The position numbers and the translations under genes are program-made. Positions 8,480 through 16,623 of a stretch of DNA of 64,000 nucleotides are shown here, one piece after another. Numbering within the stretch: position 1 is the stretch's first letter; each line of letters starts with the position of its first letter. The notes under the pieces are model-generated. The model made no database searches. It worked only from the letters and a program-made list of their open reading frames with translations, and was not told where the DNA came from. Source of the DNA: Occultella glacieicola (GTDB lineage Bacteria > Actinomycetota > Actinomycetes > Actinomycetales > Beutenbergiaceae); contig NZ_SMNA01000005.1 in NCBI RefSeq assembly GCF_004353825.1, forward strand, positions 434,001 to 498,000. The letters are read 5' to 3'.

Positions 8480-9432
8480 TGGGCACTCCTCTTCAGCCGG
8501 CCGGCCAGGAGCGGACCCTGGAGCAGCGTGATGATCAGGGTGAACACGCCGAAGATGACCCCGACGGCACACGCGAAGCCGTACCGCGGGGCGGCGATGT
8601 TCGCATCGAAGGCGTACCGGTAGATGTACGTCGGCAGCACGTCGGTGGAGAACACGGGCCCACCGCCGGTGACCGCCTGGACCAGATCGAACGTGTTCAG
8701 GCTGCGCTGGAAGGTGAGCAGCAGGATCACCACGGCGATCGGCATGATCACCGGCACCGTGATGTTCGCCAACTGCTGGCGGGCACCGGCGCCGTCGAGC
8801 TTCGCGGCCTCGTAGAGGTCCTTCGGGACGGTCTGCAGCGCGGCCAGCCAGTAGATCAGGGTGATCCCGAAGCCCTTCCAGATGTCCACCACGACCAGGG
8901 TCGGTAGGGCGATGTCCGGGTTGCCGAGGAAGTTGATCGGGCGGTCCACGAAGCCGATCGTGAGCAGCACCTCGTTGACCACCCCGCCCACCGGTGCCAG
9001 CAGCACCGCGATGACCAGGCCGATGACCGCCGTCGTGGAGACCACCGGGAGGAAGATCGCGAGCCGGTAGAAGGTGCGGCCCCGCAGCAGCGTGTTGTTC
9101 AGCAGCATCGCGAGACAGAGCGCGGCCGGGAGTTCGACGAACAGGGCACCGAGGGAGAAGAAGAACGAGTTCCAGAACGCGTTCCAGAAAGCGCTCGAGT
9201 TCAGGGCCTCGCGGAAGTTGTCCAGACCGACGAACACCTCCGGCGGGCCCACACCGTCCCAGTCGAAGAACGCGTAACCCCAGGAGGCGATGATCGGCCA
9301 CAGGCTGAACGCCGTGAACAGGACCACGAGCGGCACCAGGAAGAGCCAGCCCCAGAGCACCGCCTGACGTCGGGCGCGGGTCTTCGAGGGCGCCCTCGGC
9401 TTCGTGGGCGCCTTCATCACGGCCGTGGTCAT
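8476..9432 (-). CDS. carbohydrate ABC transporter permease, MalF/CUT1 type
   Basis: 318-residue partner permease. A basic N-terminal tail (residues 1-25) leads into membrane segment 1 (VLWGWLFLVPLVVLFTAFSL), and six segments in total are recognisable. The EAA motif is seen as LYEAAKLDGAGARQQLANIT. ATG 9432 follows a GGAGGT-like site. It lies between the binding-protein gene and the MalG-type gene; the 121-bp gap from the binding-protein gene holds a hairpin that could lower permease expression. Confidence 0.92.
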   Translation of the reverse strand: MTTAVMKAPTKPRAPSKTRARRQAVLWGWLFLVPLVVLFTAFSLWPIIASWGYAFFDWDGVGPPEVFVGLDNFREALNSSAFWNAFWNSFFFSLGALFVELPAALCLAMLLNNTLLRGRTFYRLAIFLPVVSTTAVIGLVIAVLLAPVGGVVNEVLLTIGFVDRPINFLGNPDIALPTLVVVDIWKGFGITLIYWLAALQTVPKDLYEAAKLDGAGARQQLANITVPVIMPIAVVILLLTFQRSLNTFDLVQAVTGGGPVFSTDVLPTYIYRYAFDANIAAPRYGFACAVGVIFGVFTLIITLLQGPLLAGRLKRSAQ

Positions 9433-9498
9433 CTCTGCACCTCCATCGTCTTGGCGGAGCGCCGCCGCGGACCTTCCGCGGGCGGGGTCGGGACGGGC

Positions 9499-9540
9499 CG
9501 GACGGCCCGCGACTCCCGGCGGGAGCCTACGGGCCGTCCG
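9499..9540 (-). terminator. intercistronic hairpin between binding protein and permease genes
   Basis: Perfect 11-bp arms CGGACGGCCCG (9499-9509) and CGGGCCGTCCG (9530-9540) enclose a 20-base loop that can itself fold (CTCCCGGCGGGAG). Such hairpins after the binding-protein gene commonly stabilise its mRNA or partly stop transcription, giving more binding protein than permease. The position fits, but function is inferred. Confidence 0.6.
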
Positions 9541-9553
9541 TGCGAGCCGTGCC

Positions 9554-11020
9554 TCATCCGGCCGTGTAGTCCTCGAGCGGGTCCCAGTCGGCGAAGGTCA
9601 ACAGGTCTCGGAGGTCGGGGGTGTCCGCCTCGTACTGGACGATCAGCGCCTCGACCTGGCTGTCGATGTTCGCTGCCAACGGCTCGTAGTCCACGTTGTT
9701 GACGATCGACTCCAGGTACGCGTTCTTGAGGTCCAGATCCGCGTTGCCGCCGGCATCGGCCCAGAAGGCCTCCGCGCCCTGGGCGAGCAGTTCCGGGTTG
9801 GGAGACGTGCGGATGTCCGTGGCAGCCACGGCCAGGATCCCCGCCTGGTCCTCGTTCTCCTGGGCCTGGTCCTCCCAGGCCACCTGGGAGGCCGTGAACG
9901 AGCCGAACTCCTCGTAGTATGCCCTGTAGAAGTCGACCGAGCCGAGGAAGTCCATGGCCGCGAGGGCCACCTCGGGATTGGCGGACTCCGACGACATCGA
10001 CCAGATCGGCTGGTGGGCAGCCGAACGCGCCGCGTAGGCGACCCGCCCGCTCTCCGGGAGCGGGATCGAGGCGATCCCCAGGCCGATGTCCGGCGCCAGT
10101 TTGCGGATCTCGGCGACGTGCCACGTGGCCGAGGGGTACATCGCCAGGCGGCCGGCGGCGAACTCCGTGAACGGGCGGCCACCGTCCCAGCTCTCCCAAC
10201 CGGGCATGTTGACGCCGTTCGCCTGCAGTTGACGCCAGAGCTCGACGGCGGCGACCCCGTCGGGGTTGGCCAGGTCCGGTGTCCCCGTGGTCAGGTTGAC
10301 ACCCGGCTTCTGTGCGAACGGCTGCACCACCTCGATGAGGTACTGCGGCGCCACGGGAGCCACGCCGAACACGCTGCCGCCACCGTTCTCGGTGATCGTG
10401 GTCGCCATCTCGACCATCTCGTCCCAGGTCGCGGGCGGGGCGTCGTAGCCGTTCTCGGCGAGGATGTCGGTGTTGTAGAGCCACAGATGCGTGTAGCCCC
10501 AGTCGCCCCACACGAGCGGGATGCTGACCAGCTTGCCCTCCCGGTGCAGACCGGAGGACGTCGGCTCGAGCGAGCCCTCGGGGAACCTCGCGGTGAAGTC
10601 GTCGTTGACGAGATCATCGAGGGGCGCCACCCAGCCACGGTCGTAGAAGCGCGTCAGGGCGCCGGAGCCCTGCACCCGCATCACGTCCGGCCCCTCGCCC
10701 TGCTGGAACATCAGCTCGAGCGCGTTGAGCTGCTGGTCGGAGGGGTTCTCGATGATGTTCACCGTGACCCCGGGGTTCGCCTCCTCGAAGAGATCGAACT
10801 GGGCCCGGTAGAACTCGCTGGCTCCGGGTGGGTCCGGTACCAGGGCGACCGTGATCTCACCGCTGAGTCCGCCCTCGCCACCGGAGGTACCGGCGTCCGT
10901 CGGGTCCTCGTCACCGCCGCCACCGACCAGGTTGCAGCCCGCGGTGGCCATCACCACGCCCGCCCCGAGCAGCACCGAACGCCGCGAGAAGCCACCGGCA
11001 CTTCCTTGTGTCCTCGTCAT
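9554..11020 (-). CDS. ABC sugar-binding lipoprotein (extracellular solute-binding protein family 1)
   Basis: 488-residue ligand-binding component of the importer whose permeases follow. ATG 11020 lies behind GAGAGG; an in-frame start 30 codons earlier has no site and would bury the signal peptide. The N-terminus has a twin-arginine-like SRRSVLLGAGVV stretch and lipobox ATAGC, so Cys29 should be lipidated. The mature protein has the family-1 fold (FYRAQFDLFEEANPGVTVNI, then QQLNALELMFQQGEGPDV). The ligand cannot be deduced; context suggests a sugar or uronate later handled by the lactonase and dehydratase. It is transcribed divergently from the DapA-family gene. Confidence 0.92.
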   Translation of the reverse strand: MTRTQGSAGGFSRRSVLLGAGVVMATAGCNLVGGGGDEDPTDAGTSGGEGGLSGEITVALVPDPPGASEFYRAQFDLFEEANPGVTVNIIENPSDQQLNALELMFQQGEGPDVMRVQGSGALTRFYDRGWVAPLDDLVNDDFTARFPEGSLEPTSSGLHREGKLVSIPLVWGDWGYTHLWLYNTDILAENGYDAPPATWDEMVEMATTITENGGGSVFGVAPVAPQYLIEVVQPFAQKPGVNLTTGTPDLANPDGVAAVELWRQLQANGVNMPGWESWDGGRPFTEFAAGRLAMYPSATWHVAEIRKLAPDIGLGIASIPLPESGRVAYAARSAAHQPIWSMSSESANPEVALAAMDFLGSVDFYRAYYEEFGSFTASQVAWEDQAQENEDQAGILAVAATDIRTSPNPELLAQGAEAFWADAGGNADLDLKNAYLESIVNNVDYEPLAANIDSQVEALIVQYEADTPDLRDLLTFADWDPLEDYTAG

Positions 11021-11102
11021 TGCACAACCTCTCTGTTGTCTCTCGGATGTCGCCAGGGATACAGGCGTGCTGTCCATCCGTCGCCCACTGTACACGTCCC
11101 CT

Positions 11103-11128
11103 GGTTCCATTATCTACGATATGGTTCC
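11103..11128. promoter_or_regulatory. putative operator between divergent sugar-acid transcripts
   Basis: Two TGGTTCC copies start exactly 20 bp apart (11102 and 11122) and flank an inverted CCAT/ATGG, in the only intergenic space (11021-11181) from which both the importer operon and the DapA-SDR-YesL operon can start. Two-turn spacing suggests a dimeric regulator; the nearby IclR protein is the obvious candidate. Confidence 0.4.
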
Positions 11129-11181
11129 TTCACCCTTCGGTTGGCCAAGGCATTCAACCGAGGCCCTTCGACGGGGAAGAA

Positions 11182-12108
11182 ATGAGGCTTCTGATGCAGA
11201 ACGTAGCGATCCGCGGGCTGGTGCCCGTGCTGGCAACGCCGTTCACCGACGCGCTCGACCTGGACCGCGGCTCGCTGCGCCGGCTCGTGGAGTTCCAGGC
11301 CCGGTCCGGCGCCGACGGCGTCGCGATCTTCGGCATGGCGAGCGAGGCGTTCACGCTGACCACCGCCGAGCGGGAGGCGATCCTGACCGACGTGGTCGCG
11401 GCGGCCGGCCCGCTGCCGGTGGTCGCCGGAGTTGGTGCCACCGCGATCGCGCCGGCCCTGGAGCAGCTGCGCCAGTTGGCCGACGGCGGCGCTCGCGCGG
11501 CGATGGTGCTGCCCCCGTTCATGGTGAAGCCCGGTCCCGGCCAGCTGGTGGAGTTCTACGCCACGCTCGCCGCCGAAGCCGTCCGACTCGGCGTCAGCAT
11601 CATGGTCCAGGACGCACCCGGCGCCACCGGAGTGGCCATGACGCCGGAACTGATCGCCGCACTGGCGGACATCGACGGAGTCGACAGCGTCAAGGTGGAG
11701 GCACCGCCCACCCTGCCGAAGATGTGCGCGGTGGCGGCCGCCCTCGGCGACCGGCCGATGGCGATGCTCGGCGGGCAGAACGCCCAGTTCGTCCTCGACG
11801 AGTACGCCTGCGGGGCCGTGGGCACCATGCCCGCCTGCGAGTTCACCGACCTGCTCGCGGTCACCCTGGCCACCTGGAACGCCGGCGACCGCGCCACCGC
11901 GCGGGAATCGTTCGCCCACCTCCTCCCGCTGATCGTCTGGGGCCTGCAGTCCGGGCCCGCGTGGGCGATCCACAAGGAGGTGCTCGTGCGGCGCGGCGTC
12001 ATCGACTCGGCCGCCGTGCGCGCTCCCGCCCAGCCGATCCCGCCCCGGATGGCGGAGCTGCTGACCGAGGTACTTGCCCCGCTCCCCCTGGCACCGGCTA
12101 GCGTCTGA
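11182..12108 (+). CDS. DapA/NAL-family (class I aldolase fold) lyase or dehydratase, divergent active site
   Basis: 308-residue TIM-barrel enzyme of the dihydrodipicolinate synthase/N-acetylneuraminate lyase superfamily. The Schiff-base lysine is in place (Lys171 in VDSVKVEAPP). The usual GTTGE carboxylate-binding loop is GMASE (51-55), and the Tyr of the PYYxxP motif is replaced (PPFMVKP, Phe113-Met114), so chemistry should differ from DapA. Lysine synthesis is unlikely; splitting or dehydrating a 2-keto-3-deoxy sugar acid fits the context. I start at ATG 11182 after GGGGAAG; ATG 11194 after GAGG is an alternative four codons later. It is the first gene of a rightward operon with the SDR and YesL-like genes. 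Confidence 0.82.
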   Translation: MRLLMQNVAIRGLVPVLATPFTDALDLDRGSLRRLVEFQARSGADGVAIFGMASEAFTLTTAEREAILTDVVAAAGPLPVVAGVGATAIAPALEQLRQLADGGARAAMVLPPFMVKPGPGQLVEFYATLAAEAVRLGVSIMVQDAPGATGVAMTPELIAALADIDGVDSVKVEAPPTLPKMCAVAAALGDRPMAMLGGQNAQFVLDEYACGAVGTMPACEFTDLLAVTLATWNAGDRATARESFAHLLPLIVWGLQSGPAWAIHKEVLVRRGVIDSAAVRAPAQPIPPRMAELLTEVLAPLPLAPASV

Positions 12109-12116
12109 GCCACAGC

Positions 12117-12148
12117 GCGGGCCCGAGCCGTCCCAGGTTCGGGCCCGC
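12117..12148 (+). terminator. hairpin between DapA-family and SDR genes
   Basis: Perfect arms GCGGGCCCGA (12117-12126) and TCGGGCCCGC (12139-12148) with a 12-base loop, 8 bp after the stop. It may partly terminate or protect the upstream mRNA. Confidence 0.5.
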
Positions 12149-12175
12149 CTCCGATCCACCGAACAGGGAGTATCC

Positions 12176-12895
12176 GTGCGCGCGGTCATCGTCGGTTCCA
12201 GCTCCGTCACCGCCCAGCGGATCACGCAGGCCCTGGTCGCCGACGGCGCCCGCGTGGTCGGGATCAACCCGACCGACTTCGAGCACCCGGCCCTGGCCGC
12301 GAACGTCGTCGCGGACATGTCCGAGCCACCACGTGCCGAGCTGGCCATGGCGGCGGCACTCGACCTCCTCGGCGGCATCGACGTGCTGATCACCGCCGCC
12401 GCCAAGCAGCTCGGCGGACGTCTGCACGAGACCACGGCGCAGACCTGGCGCGCGGTTCTGGCCGGCACCCTCGACACCACGTTCAACGCCATGCACGCGG
12501 CCGTGCCCCACCTCGGTCCTGGCTCCGCGATCGTCGCATTGACATCGGTGAACGCCTACCTCGCCCACCCGGGGAACTCCGCGTACGCGACCGCGAAGGG
12601 CGCGGTGCACGCACTGATCACGCAGGCCAGCCTGGAGTACGCGCCGCGGGGCATCCGGGTGAACGCGGTGGCGCCGGCGCTCATCGACGGCCACGCCATG
12701 CCCGATGGTGCGGCCGGCTACCCGATGGGGCGCACCCCCACGTCGGAGGAGGTGGCGCAGGCGGTCGCATTCCTGGCCTCGCCGCGCGCCTCCGGCATCA
12801 GCGGCGTGATCCTGCCCGTCGACGCGGGACTGTCCGTGGCCTCCCCCGTCGCCTTCATGCGGCCCGCCATGGCGCAGCGGTGGCAGACCCCGTGA
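12176..12895 (+). CDS. short-chain dehydrogenase/reductase (SDR)
   Basis: 239-residue NAD(P)-dependent oxidoreductase. GTG 12176 follows CAGGGAG and places the first beta strand (VRAVIVGSSSV) at the N-terminus, so I prefer it to an upstream frame opening at 12074. The catalytic Ser124, Tyr137 and Lys141 (LTSVNAYLAHPGNSAYATAK) are intact. The glycine motif is degenerate, with GSSSVTA in place of TGxxxGxG and TAAA for NNAG, so cofactor binding may be altered. In context it may oxidise the imported sugar to a lactone or reduce a keto acid; which one cannot be told. Confidence 0.83.
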   Translation: MRAVIVGSSSVTAQRITQALVADGARVVGINPTDFEHPALAANVVADMSEPPRAELAMAAALDLLGGIDVLITAAAKQLGGRLHETTAQTWRAVLAGTLDTTFNAMHAAVPHLGPGSAIVALTSVNAYLAHPGNSAYATAKGAVHALITQASLEYAPRGIRVNAVAPALIDGHAMPDGAAGYPMGRTPTSEEVAQAVAFLASPRASGISGVILPVDAGLSVASPVAFMRPAMAQRWQTP

Positions 12896-13647
12896 CCGGT
12901 GCCGGTGCGGGAGATGAGGCCCGACGGCGAGGGCTCGCTCGCCTCGCCGGGTCCGGTTCGCGCGGCTCGGGCCGCGCGGGCGGCTCGGGTGGTTCACGTG
13001 GCTCTGGCGGTTCGGCCGGCTCCGGCGGCTCGGGTGGTCTCGGCCTGGTCGAGGCGGTCACGACCTGGATCTGCCGACTCGCGGCGCTGAACGTCATGTG
13101 GCTCCTGCAGACCCTCGCGGGTGGGGTGCTCCTCGGGCTCGCACCGGCCACGTCGGTCCTGTCCCAGCAACTGCGGACCGGGCTGCTGGACGACGTACAG
13201 GTCGGCTACTACCGAGACTCCTGGCGGCGGTGGCGCCAGGAGTTCTGGCGATCGCAGCAGCGCTACCTGATCCCGCTGCTGACGCCGGTCGTGCTGGGCT
13301 TCTACCTGTGGATGCTGCGCGGCCAGGCGGTCGCGGTGAGCATCGCCATCCTGCTCGCTGTATATCTGTGCTGGCTGCTCCACCTGCCGGCCGTGGCCGC
13401 TCGGGCGGACGAGGCCGGCCCGGACCGCGAGCATGGCCCCACGCGGCTGTGGCTCCTGGCGCTGCGGGCCTTCGCCGCCACGCCGGTTCCGTTCGTGCTG
13501 GCGGGGCTCGTCGGAGCCGCGGCTGCGGTGCTCGGCTACCTGTACCTTCCGGGGGCCCTGGTGTTCGCCGTGCCGTCGGTGCCGGCGCTGGCCGCCTCGA
13601 TGGCGGCGCGGCAGGTGCCCGAGCGATTGCTCACACCGGCGGACTGA
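12880..13647 (+). CDS. YesL-like (DUF624) membrane protein
   Basis: 255-residue membrane protein starting at a GTG that overlaps the SDR 3' end by 16 bp. Residues 20-55 are a Gly/Ser/Arg low-complexity stretch. The DUF624 signature follows (LNVMWLLQTLAGGVLLGL, then APATSVLSQQLR), with four or five membrane segments. YesL proteins often accompany ABC sugar importers and polysaccharide-use genes, but their role is unknown. A second GTG at 12892 would shorten it by four codons. The Gly/Ser stretch reads as real coding sequence because the frame is unbroken and the membrane domain follows in phase. Confidence 0.75.
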   Translation: MADPVTGAGAGDEARRRGLARLAGSGSRGSGRAGGSGGSRGSGGSAGSGGSGGLGLVEAVTTWICRLAALNVMWLLQTLAGGVLLGLAPATSVLSQQLRTGLLDDVQVGYYRDSWRRWRQEFWRSQQRYLIPLLTPVVLGFYLWMLRGQAVAVSIAILLAVYLCWLLHLPAVAARADEAGPDREHGPTRLWLLALRAFAATPVPFVLAGLVGAAAAVLGYLYLPGALVFAVPSVPALAASMAARQVPERLLTPAD

Positions 13648-13656
13648 GCCCCGGCG

Positions 13657-14451
13657 TCAGGCCGAGAGCGCGGTGAAGCCCAGTCCCACCGAGATCCGGT
13701 CCGCCTGCTCGATCAGCAGCATCGCCAGACGGTCCTCGTCCTCGGCCAGGTTCATCGCCGAGAGGGGCCCGGAGACGGACATCGCCGCCACCACGGCGCC
13801 GGAGCGGTCCCGGATGGGCGCGGCCAGGCAGGCCCGGCGCAGCGCGAGCTCCTCGTTCTCCACCGAGTACCCCCGGCCACGCACGGTGTCGAGCTCGGTG
13901 AGCAGGTCGGCCAGCGAGGTGATCGTGCTACTGGTGTAGCGCGGGTACTCGCCACCGAGCAGACCCTCCACCCCGGCCCGGTCGTGGTCGAGCAGCAACG
14001 ACTTCCCGAGGGCGGTGGCGTGCAGCGGGCCACCGCGCCCGATCAGGGTGGACGCGCGGGGGGCCTGCTTGCCCTCGAAGTTGCAGAGGTAGAAGAGTCG
14101 GTCCCCGGCACGCTCGGCGACGTTGACGCCGAGACCGAGCTCGGCGGACAACTCCTGGGCGACCTGCCGGGCCTGGTGGTGCACGGGGTTCTGGTTCAGC
14201 ACCACCGACGCCAGGTTCACCACCTCCGGGCCGAGCGAGTACAGGCCACTGCGCGGGTCGTGGCTGAGGAACCCGAGCGAGAGCATCGCCCCGACCATCC
14301 GGGACACGGTGGACTGACCCAGGCCGCTGCCCGCGACGAGGTCCGCGATACGCTGCTGAGGATGCTGTGGCGTGAAGGCGGACAGTAGCGACAGCGCTCG
14401 GTCGATGCTCTGAGCGCCCTGCATCGGCTCCCGTTCGGATGCCTTCGCCAT
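13657..14451 (-). CDS. IclR-family transcriptional regulator
   Basis: 264-residue regulator. ATG 14451 has an ideal GGAGGG five bases upstream; earlier in-frame GTG and ATG codons (14496, 14478) lack one. An N-terminal winged helix (QSIDRALSLLSAFTPQ, then GLGQSTVSRMVGAMLSLGF) is followed by the IclR effector domain (LHATALGKSLLL, then GYSVENEELALRRACLAAPI). Such proteins sense small carboxylates or sugar acids. Lying convergent to the DapA-SDR-YesL operon and beside the importer, it is the likely local regulator of the cluster. Confidence 0.9.
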   Translation of the reverse strand: MAKASEREPMQGAQSIDRALSLLSAFTPQHPQQRIADLVAGSGLGQSTVSRMVGAMLSLGFLSHDPRSGLYSLGPEVVNLASVVLNQNPVHHQARQVAQELSAELGLGVNVAERAGDRLFYLCNFEGKQAPRASTLIGRGGPLHATALGKSLLLDHDRAGVEGLLGGEYPRYTSSTITSLADLLTELDTVRGRGYSVENEELALRRACLAAPIRDRSGAVVAAMSVSGPLSAMNLAEDEDRLAMLLIEQADRISVGLGFTALSA

Positions 14452-14516
14452 TCGTGCCCTCCACTCGGGGTCGGCCATGATCGAGTCAGGCCCCACTATA
14501 GCCGACCTTGGGACTG

Positions 14517-14529
14517 ATATGCAGCATAT
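14517..14529. promoter_or_regulatory. palindrome upstream of the IclR-family gene
   Basis: ATATGC-A-GCATAT is a perfect 13-bp inverted repeat, immediately followed by ATGCAT, 66 bp upstream of the regulator start in an otherwise GC-rich gap. It may be an autoregulatory operator. Confidence 0.4.
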
Positions 14530-14577
14530 GCATGCCCCATCGAGCCGGTCTACTCGGTACGCCGACCGGACTCCCCC

Positions 14578-14651
14578 GCTGAGATCGGACCCGCGGCACT
14601 GACCTCGGACACGCCGACCGACGATGTCAGTGTCCCGGGTCCGATCTCAGC
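14578..14651. repeat. hairpin repeat, family copy B
   Basis: Arms 14581-14603 and 14626-14648 match at 21 of 23 positions around a 22-base loop and start GAGATCGGACCCG, closely matching copy A at 5317-5392. It lies 100 bp past the end of the leftward ABC-exporter gene, as expected for a terminator or REP-like element. Confidence 0.7.
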
Positions 14652-14751
14652 AGCGGGGCGGGGTCGGCGCGGGCGGGGTCGGGCGCGGGCGGGGTCGGGC
14701 GCGGGAGGGATCAGGCGCGGGCTGGGGCGGGGGGCGGGGCGCGGGGCGGGG
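14652..14751. repeat. G-rich degenerate tandem repeats
   Basis: About 100 bp after the exporter stop consist of repeated GGGGTCGGGCGCGGGC-like units with many G-runs on the plus strand. It could form G-quadruplexes or be a slippage-prone spacer. No gene is visible. Confidence 0.5.
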
Positions 14752-16587
14752 TCAGGTGCGGGCGGGGGCGGGGGCCTGCGCGAGGCGCGCGTAGAGGCCG
14801 CCGAGCGCGATCAGCTCGTCGTGGCTGCCCGTCTCCACGATCCGCCCGTGATCGACCACCGCGATCTGGTCCGCGTCGCGCACGGTGGACAGCCGGTGCG
14901 CGATCGTGATGGTGGTGCGGCCGGCGCTGACCACGTCGAGGGCAGCCTGGACGGCCCGCTCGGTCTCGTTGTCGAGCGCGCTGGTGGCTTCGTCCAGGAC
15001 GAGCACCCGGGGATCACGTAGCAGCGTGCGGGCGATCGCCAGCCGCTGCTTCTCACCGCCGGAGAACCGGTAGCCGCGGGCGCCGACGAGGGTGTCGTAG
15101 CCGTCCGGCAGGGCCACGATCAGGTCGTGGACCTGGGCCGCACGGGCGGCCTCCTCGATCTCGGCGTCGGTGGCGTCGGGCTTGGCGTAGCGCAGGTTCT
15201 CCCTGATGGTGGTGTGCAGCAGGTAGGTCTCCTGGGAGACCACGCCGACCACACCTGCCAGGTCCTGCAGGGTCATGTCCCGCAGGTCCACCCCGTCGAT
15301 CGTGACCCGGCCGGTCGTCGGGTCGTGCAGGCGCGAGACGAGCGCCGCGATCGTCGACTTGCCCGACCCGGACTCGCCCACCAGGGCGAGGCTGCCGCCG
15401 GCCGGCACGGCCAGGGTCACCCCTGAGACCGCCGGACGGTCGCCGTCGGGATAGGTGAGACCGACGCCGTCGAGCGCGAGCGCGCCACCGCCGTCGACCG
15501 GTCGGACCGGCCTGATCGGCACTGCCGGATCGTCGATCGTGACCGGCAGGTCCAGGTACTCGAAGATCCTGCTGAAGAGGGCCATCGAGCTCGTCACCTG
15601 GACGCCGACGTTGAGCACGCCCATCAGCGGACGGAACAGGCCGGCCTGCAGGCCAACGAACGCGACCAGGGTGCCGATGGTCATGCCGCCGGACGTGGCC
15701 GGCAGGCCCGCGGCGAGGTAGAGGAGCGCGGGGATCGCGGCGAAGATGATGCTCATCGTGGCCATCCGCCAGCGCCCGGCGAGCTGGGCGCGGACCTCCA
15801 GGTCCAGCAGACCCTCGGAGGTGTCGGAGAACTTGGCGGTGAGGGACGGGCCGGCGCCGAGCGTCTTGCCGAGCAGGACCCCGCTGACGGACAGCGACTC
15901 CTCGACCTGCCCGTGCAGGTTCGCGAGCGCACGCTGCCGCTGGGCGGTGACCTCGCGGCGCATGTTGGCGACCTTGCGGGTCAGCCAGATCGCCGGCGGG
16001 AGCACGATCAGCGAGAGCAGGGACAGCTGCCAGCTGAGCGCGACCATGGCGATCGCGGTCCCGACGGCGGTGGTCACGTTCGAGGCGATCGAGGTCGCGG
16101 CACTGGTCACCACGGACTGCATGGCGCCGATGTCGTGGGTCAGTCGGGACTGCACCTCGCCGCCGCGGGTGCGCTTGAAGAAGTCGAGGGACTGGCGTTG
16201 CAGGTGCGCGAACACGTCGGTGCGCAGGCGGTGCATCACGCGCTGGCCGATCTCGGTGGAGATCCAGGTCTGGAACACGCCGAGGACGGCGGAGACCACG
16301 GTCACGCCGAGCATCGCCCCGACCAGCGTCAGCAGCAGGGGGACGTCCTGGTCCGGGATCGCGTCGTCGATGAGGTGTTTGGTCAGGAACGGGGTGGCGA
16401 GCCCGATCGCAGAGGTCGCGACGATGAGCGCGACCACGCCGGCGAGCCGGGCCCGGTAGGGCGCGAACAGGGCACCGATGCGGCGCAGGCTCACGGGGTG
16501 GGACTCGAGTTGGGCCCGGTCCTTGGGGTCCGGGCGCGCGGCGTCGCGGCCACGGGGGCCCCCGGGGTTCATGGCGAAGTCGGCCAT
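14752..16587 (-). CDS. ABC exporter, fused permease-ATPase half-transporter
   Basis: 611-residue ABCB-type multidrug or lipid exporter half, working as a dimer in the membrane. Six membrane segments occupy about residues 45-320 (first LAGVVALIVATSAIGLATPF). The nucleotide-binding domain follows, with Walker A GESGSGKST, signature FSGGEKQRLAIAR, Walker B VLVLDEATSALD and the switch His in ITIAHRLSTV. ATG 16587 follows AAGGTGA. The divergent marR gene starts 83 bp away, and a MarR-type operator lies over the predicted -10 of this gene, so it is probably induced by a compound that releases MarR. The substrate is unknown. Confidence 0.92.
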   Translation of the reverse strand: MADFAMNPGGPRGRDAARPDPKDRAQLESHPVSLRRIGALFAPYRARLAGVVALIVATSAIGLATPFLTKHLIDDAIPDQDVPLLLTLVGAMLGVTVVSAVLGVFQTWISTEIGQRVMHRLRTDVFAHLQRQSLDFFKRTRGGEVQSRLTHDIGAMQSVVTSAATSIASNVTTAVGTAIAMVALSWQLSLLSLIVLPPAIWLTRKVANMRREVTAQRQRALANLHGQVEESLSVSGVLLGKTLGAGPSLTAKFSDTSEGLLDLEVRAQLAGRWRMATMSIIFAAIPALLYLAAGLPATSGGMTIGTLVAFVGLQAGLFRPLMGVLNVGVQVTSSMALFSRIFEYLDLPVTIDDPAVPIRPVRPVDGGGALALDGVGLTYPDGDRPAVSGVTLAVPAGGSLALVGESGSGKSTIAALVSRLHDPTTGRVTIDGVDLRDMTLQDLAGVVGVVSQETYLLHTTIRENLRYAKPDATDAEIEEAARAAQVHDLIVALPDGYDTLVGARGYRFSGGEKQRLAIARTLLRDPRVLVLDEATSALDNETERAVQAALDVVSAGRTTITIAHRLSTVRDADQIAVVDHGRIVETGSHDELIALGGLYARLAQAPAPART

Positions 16588-16623
16588 AGGGACATCACCT
16601 TCTCCAATGTCTAGGTCATATAC

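Noticed and set aside
7535-9301. Single 588-residue protein covering both permeases of the first importer
   Set aside because: Its N-terminal half is a frame-shifted shadow of the MalF-type gene; the true MalG-type start is ATG 8479 behind GAGGAG.
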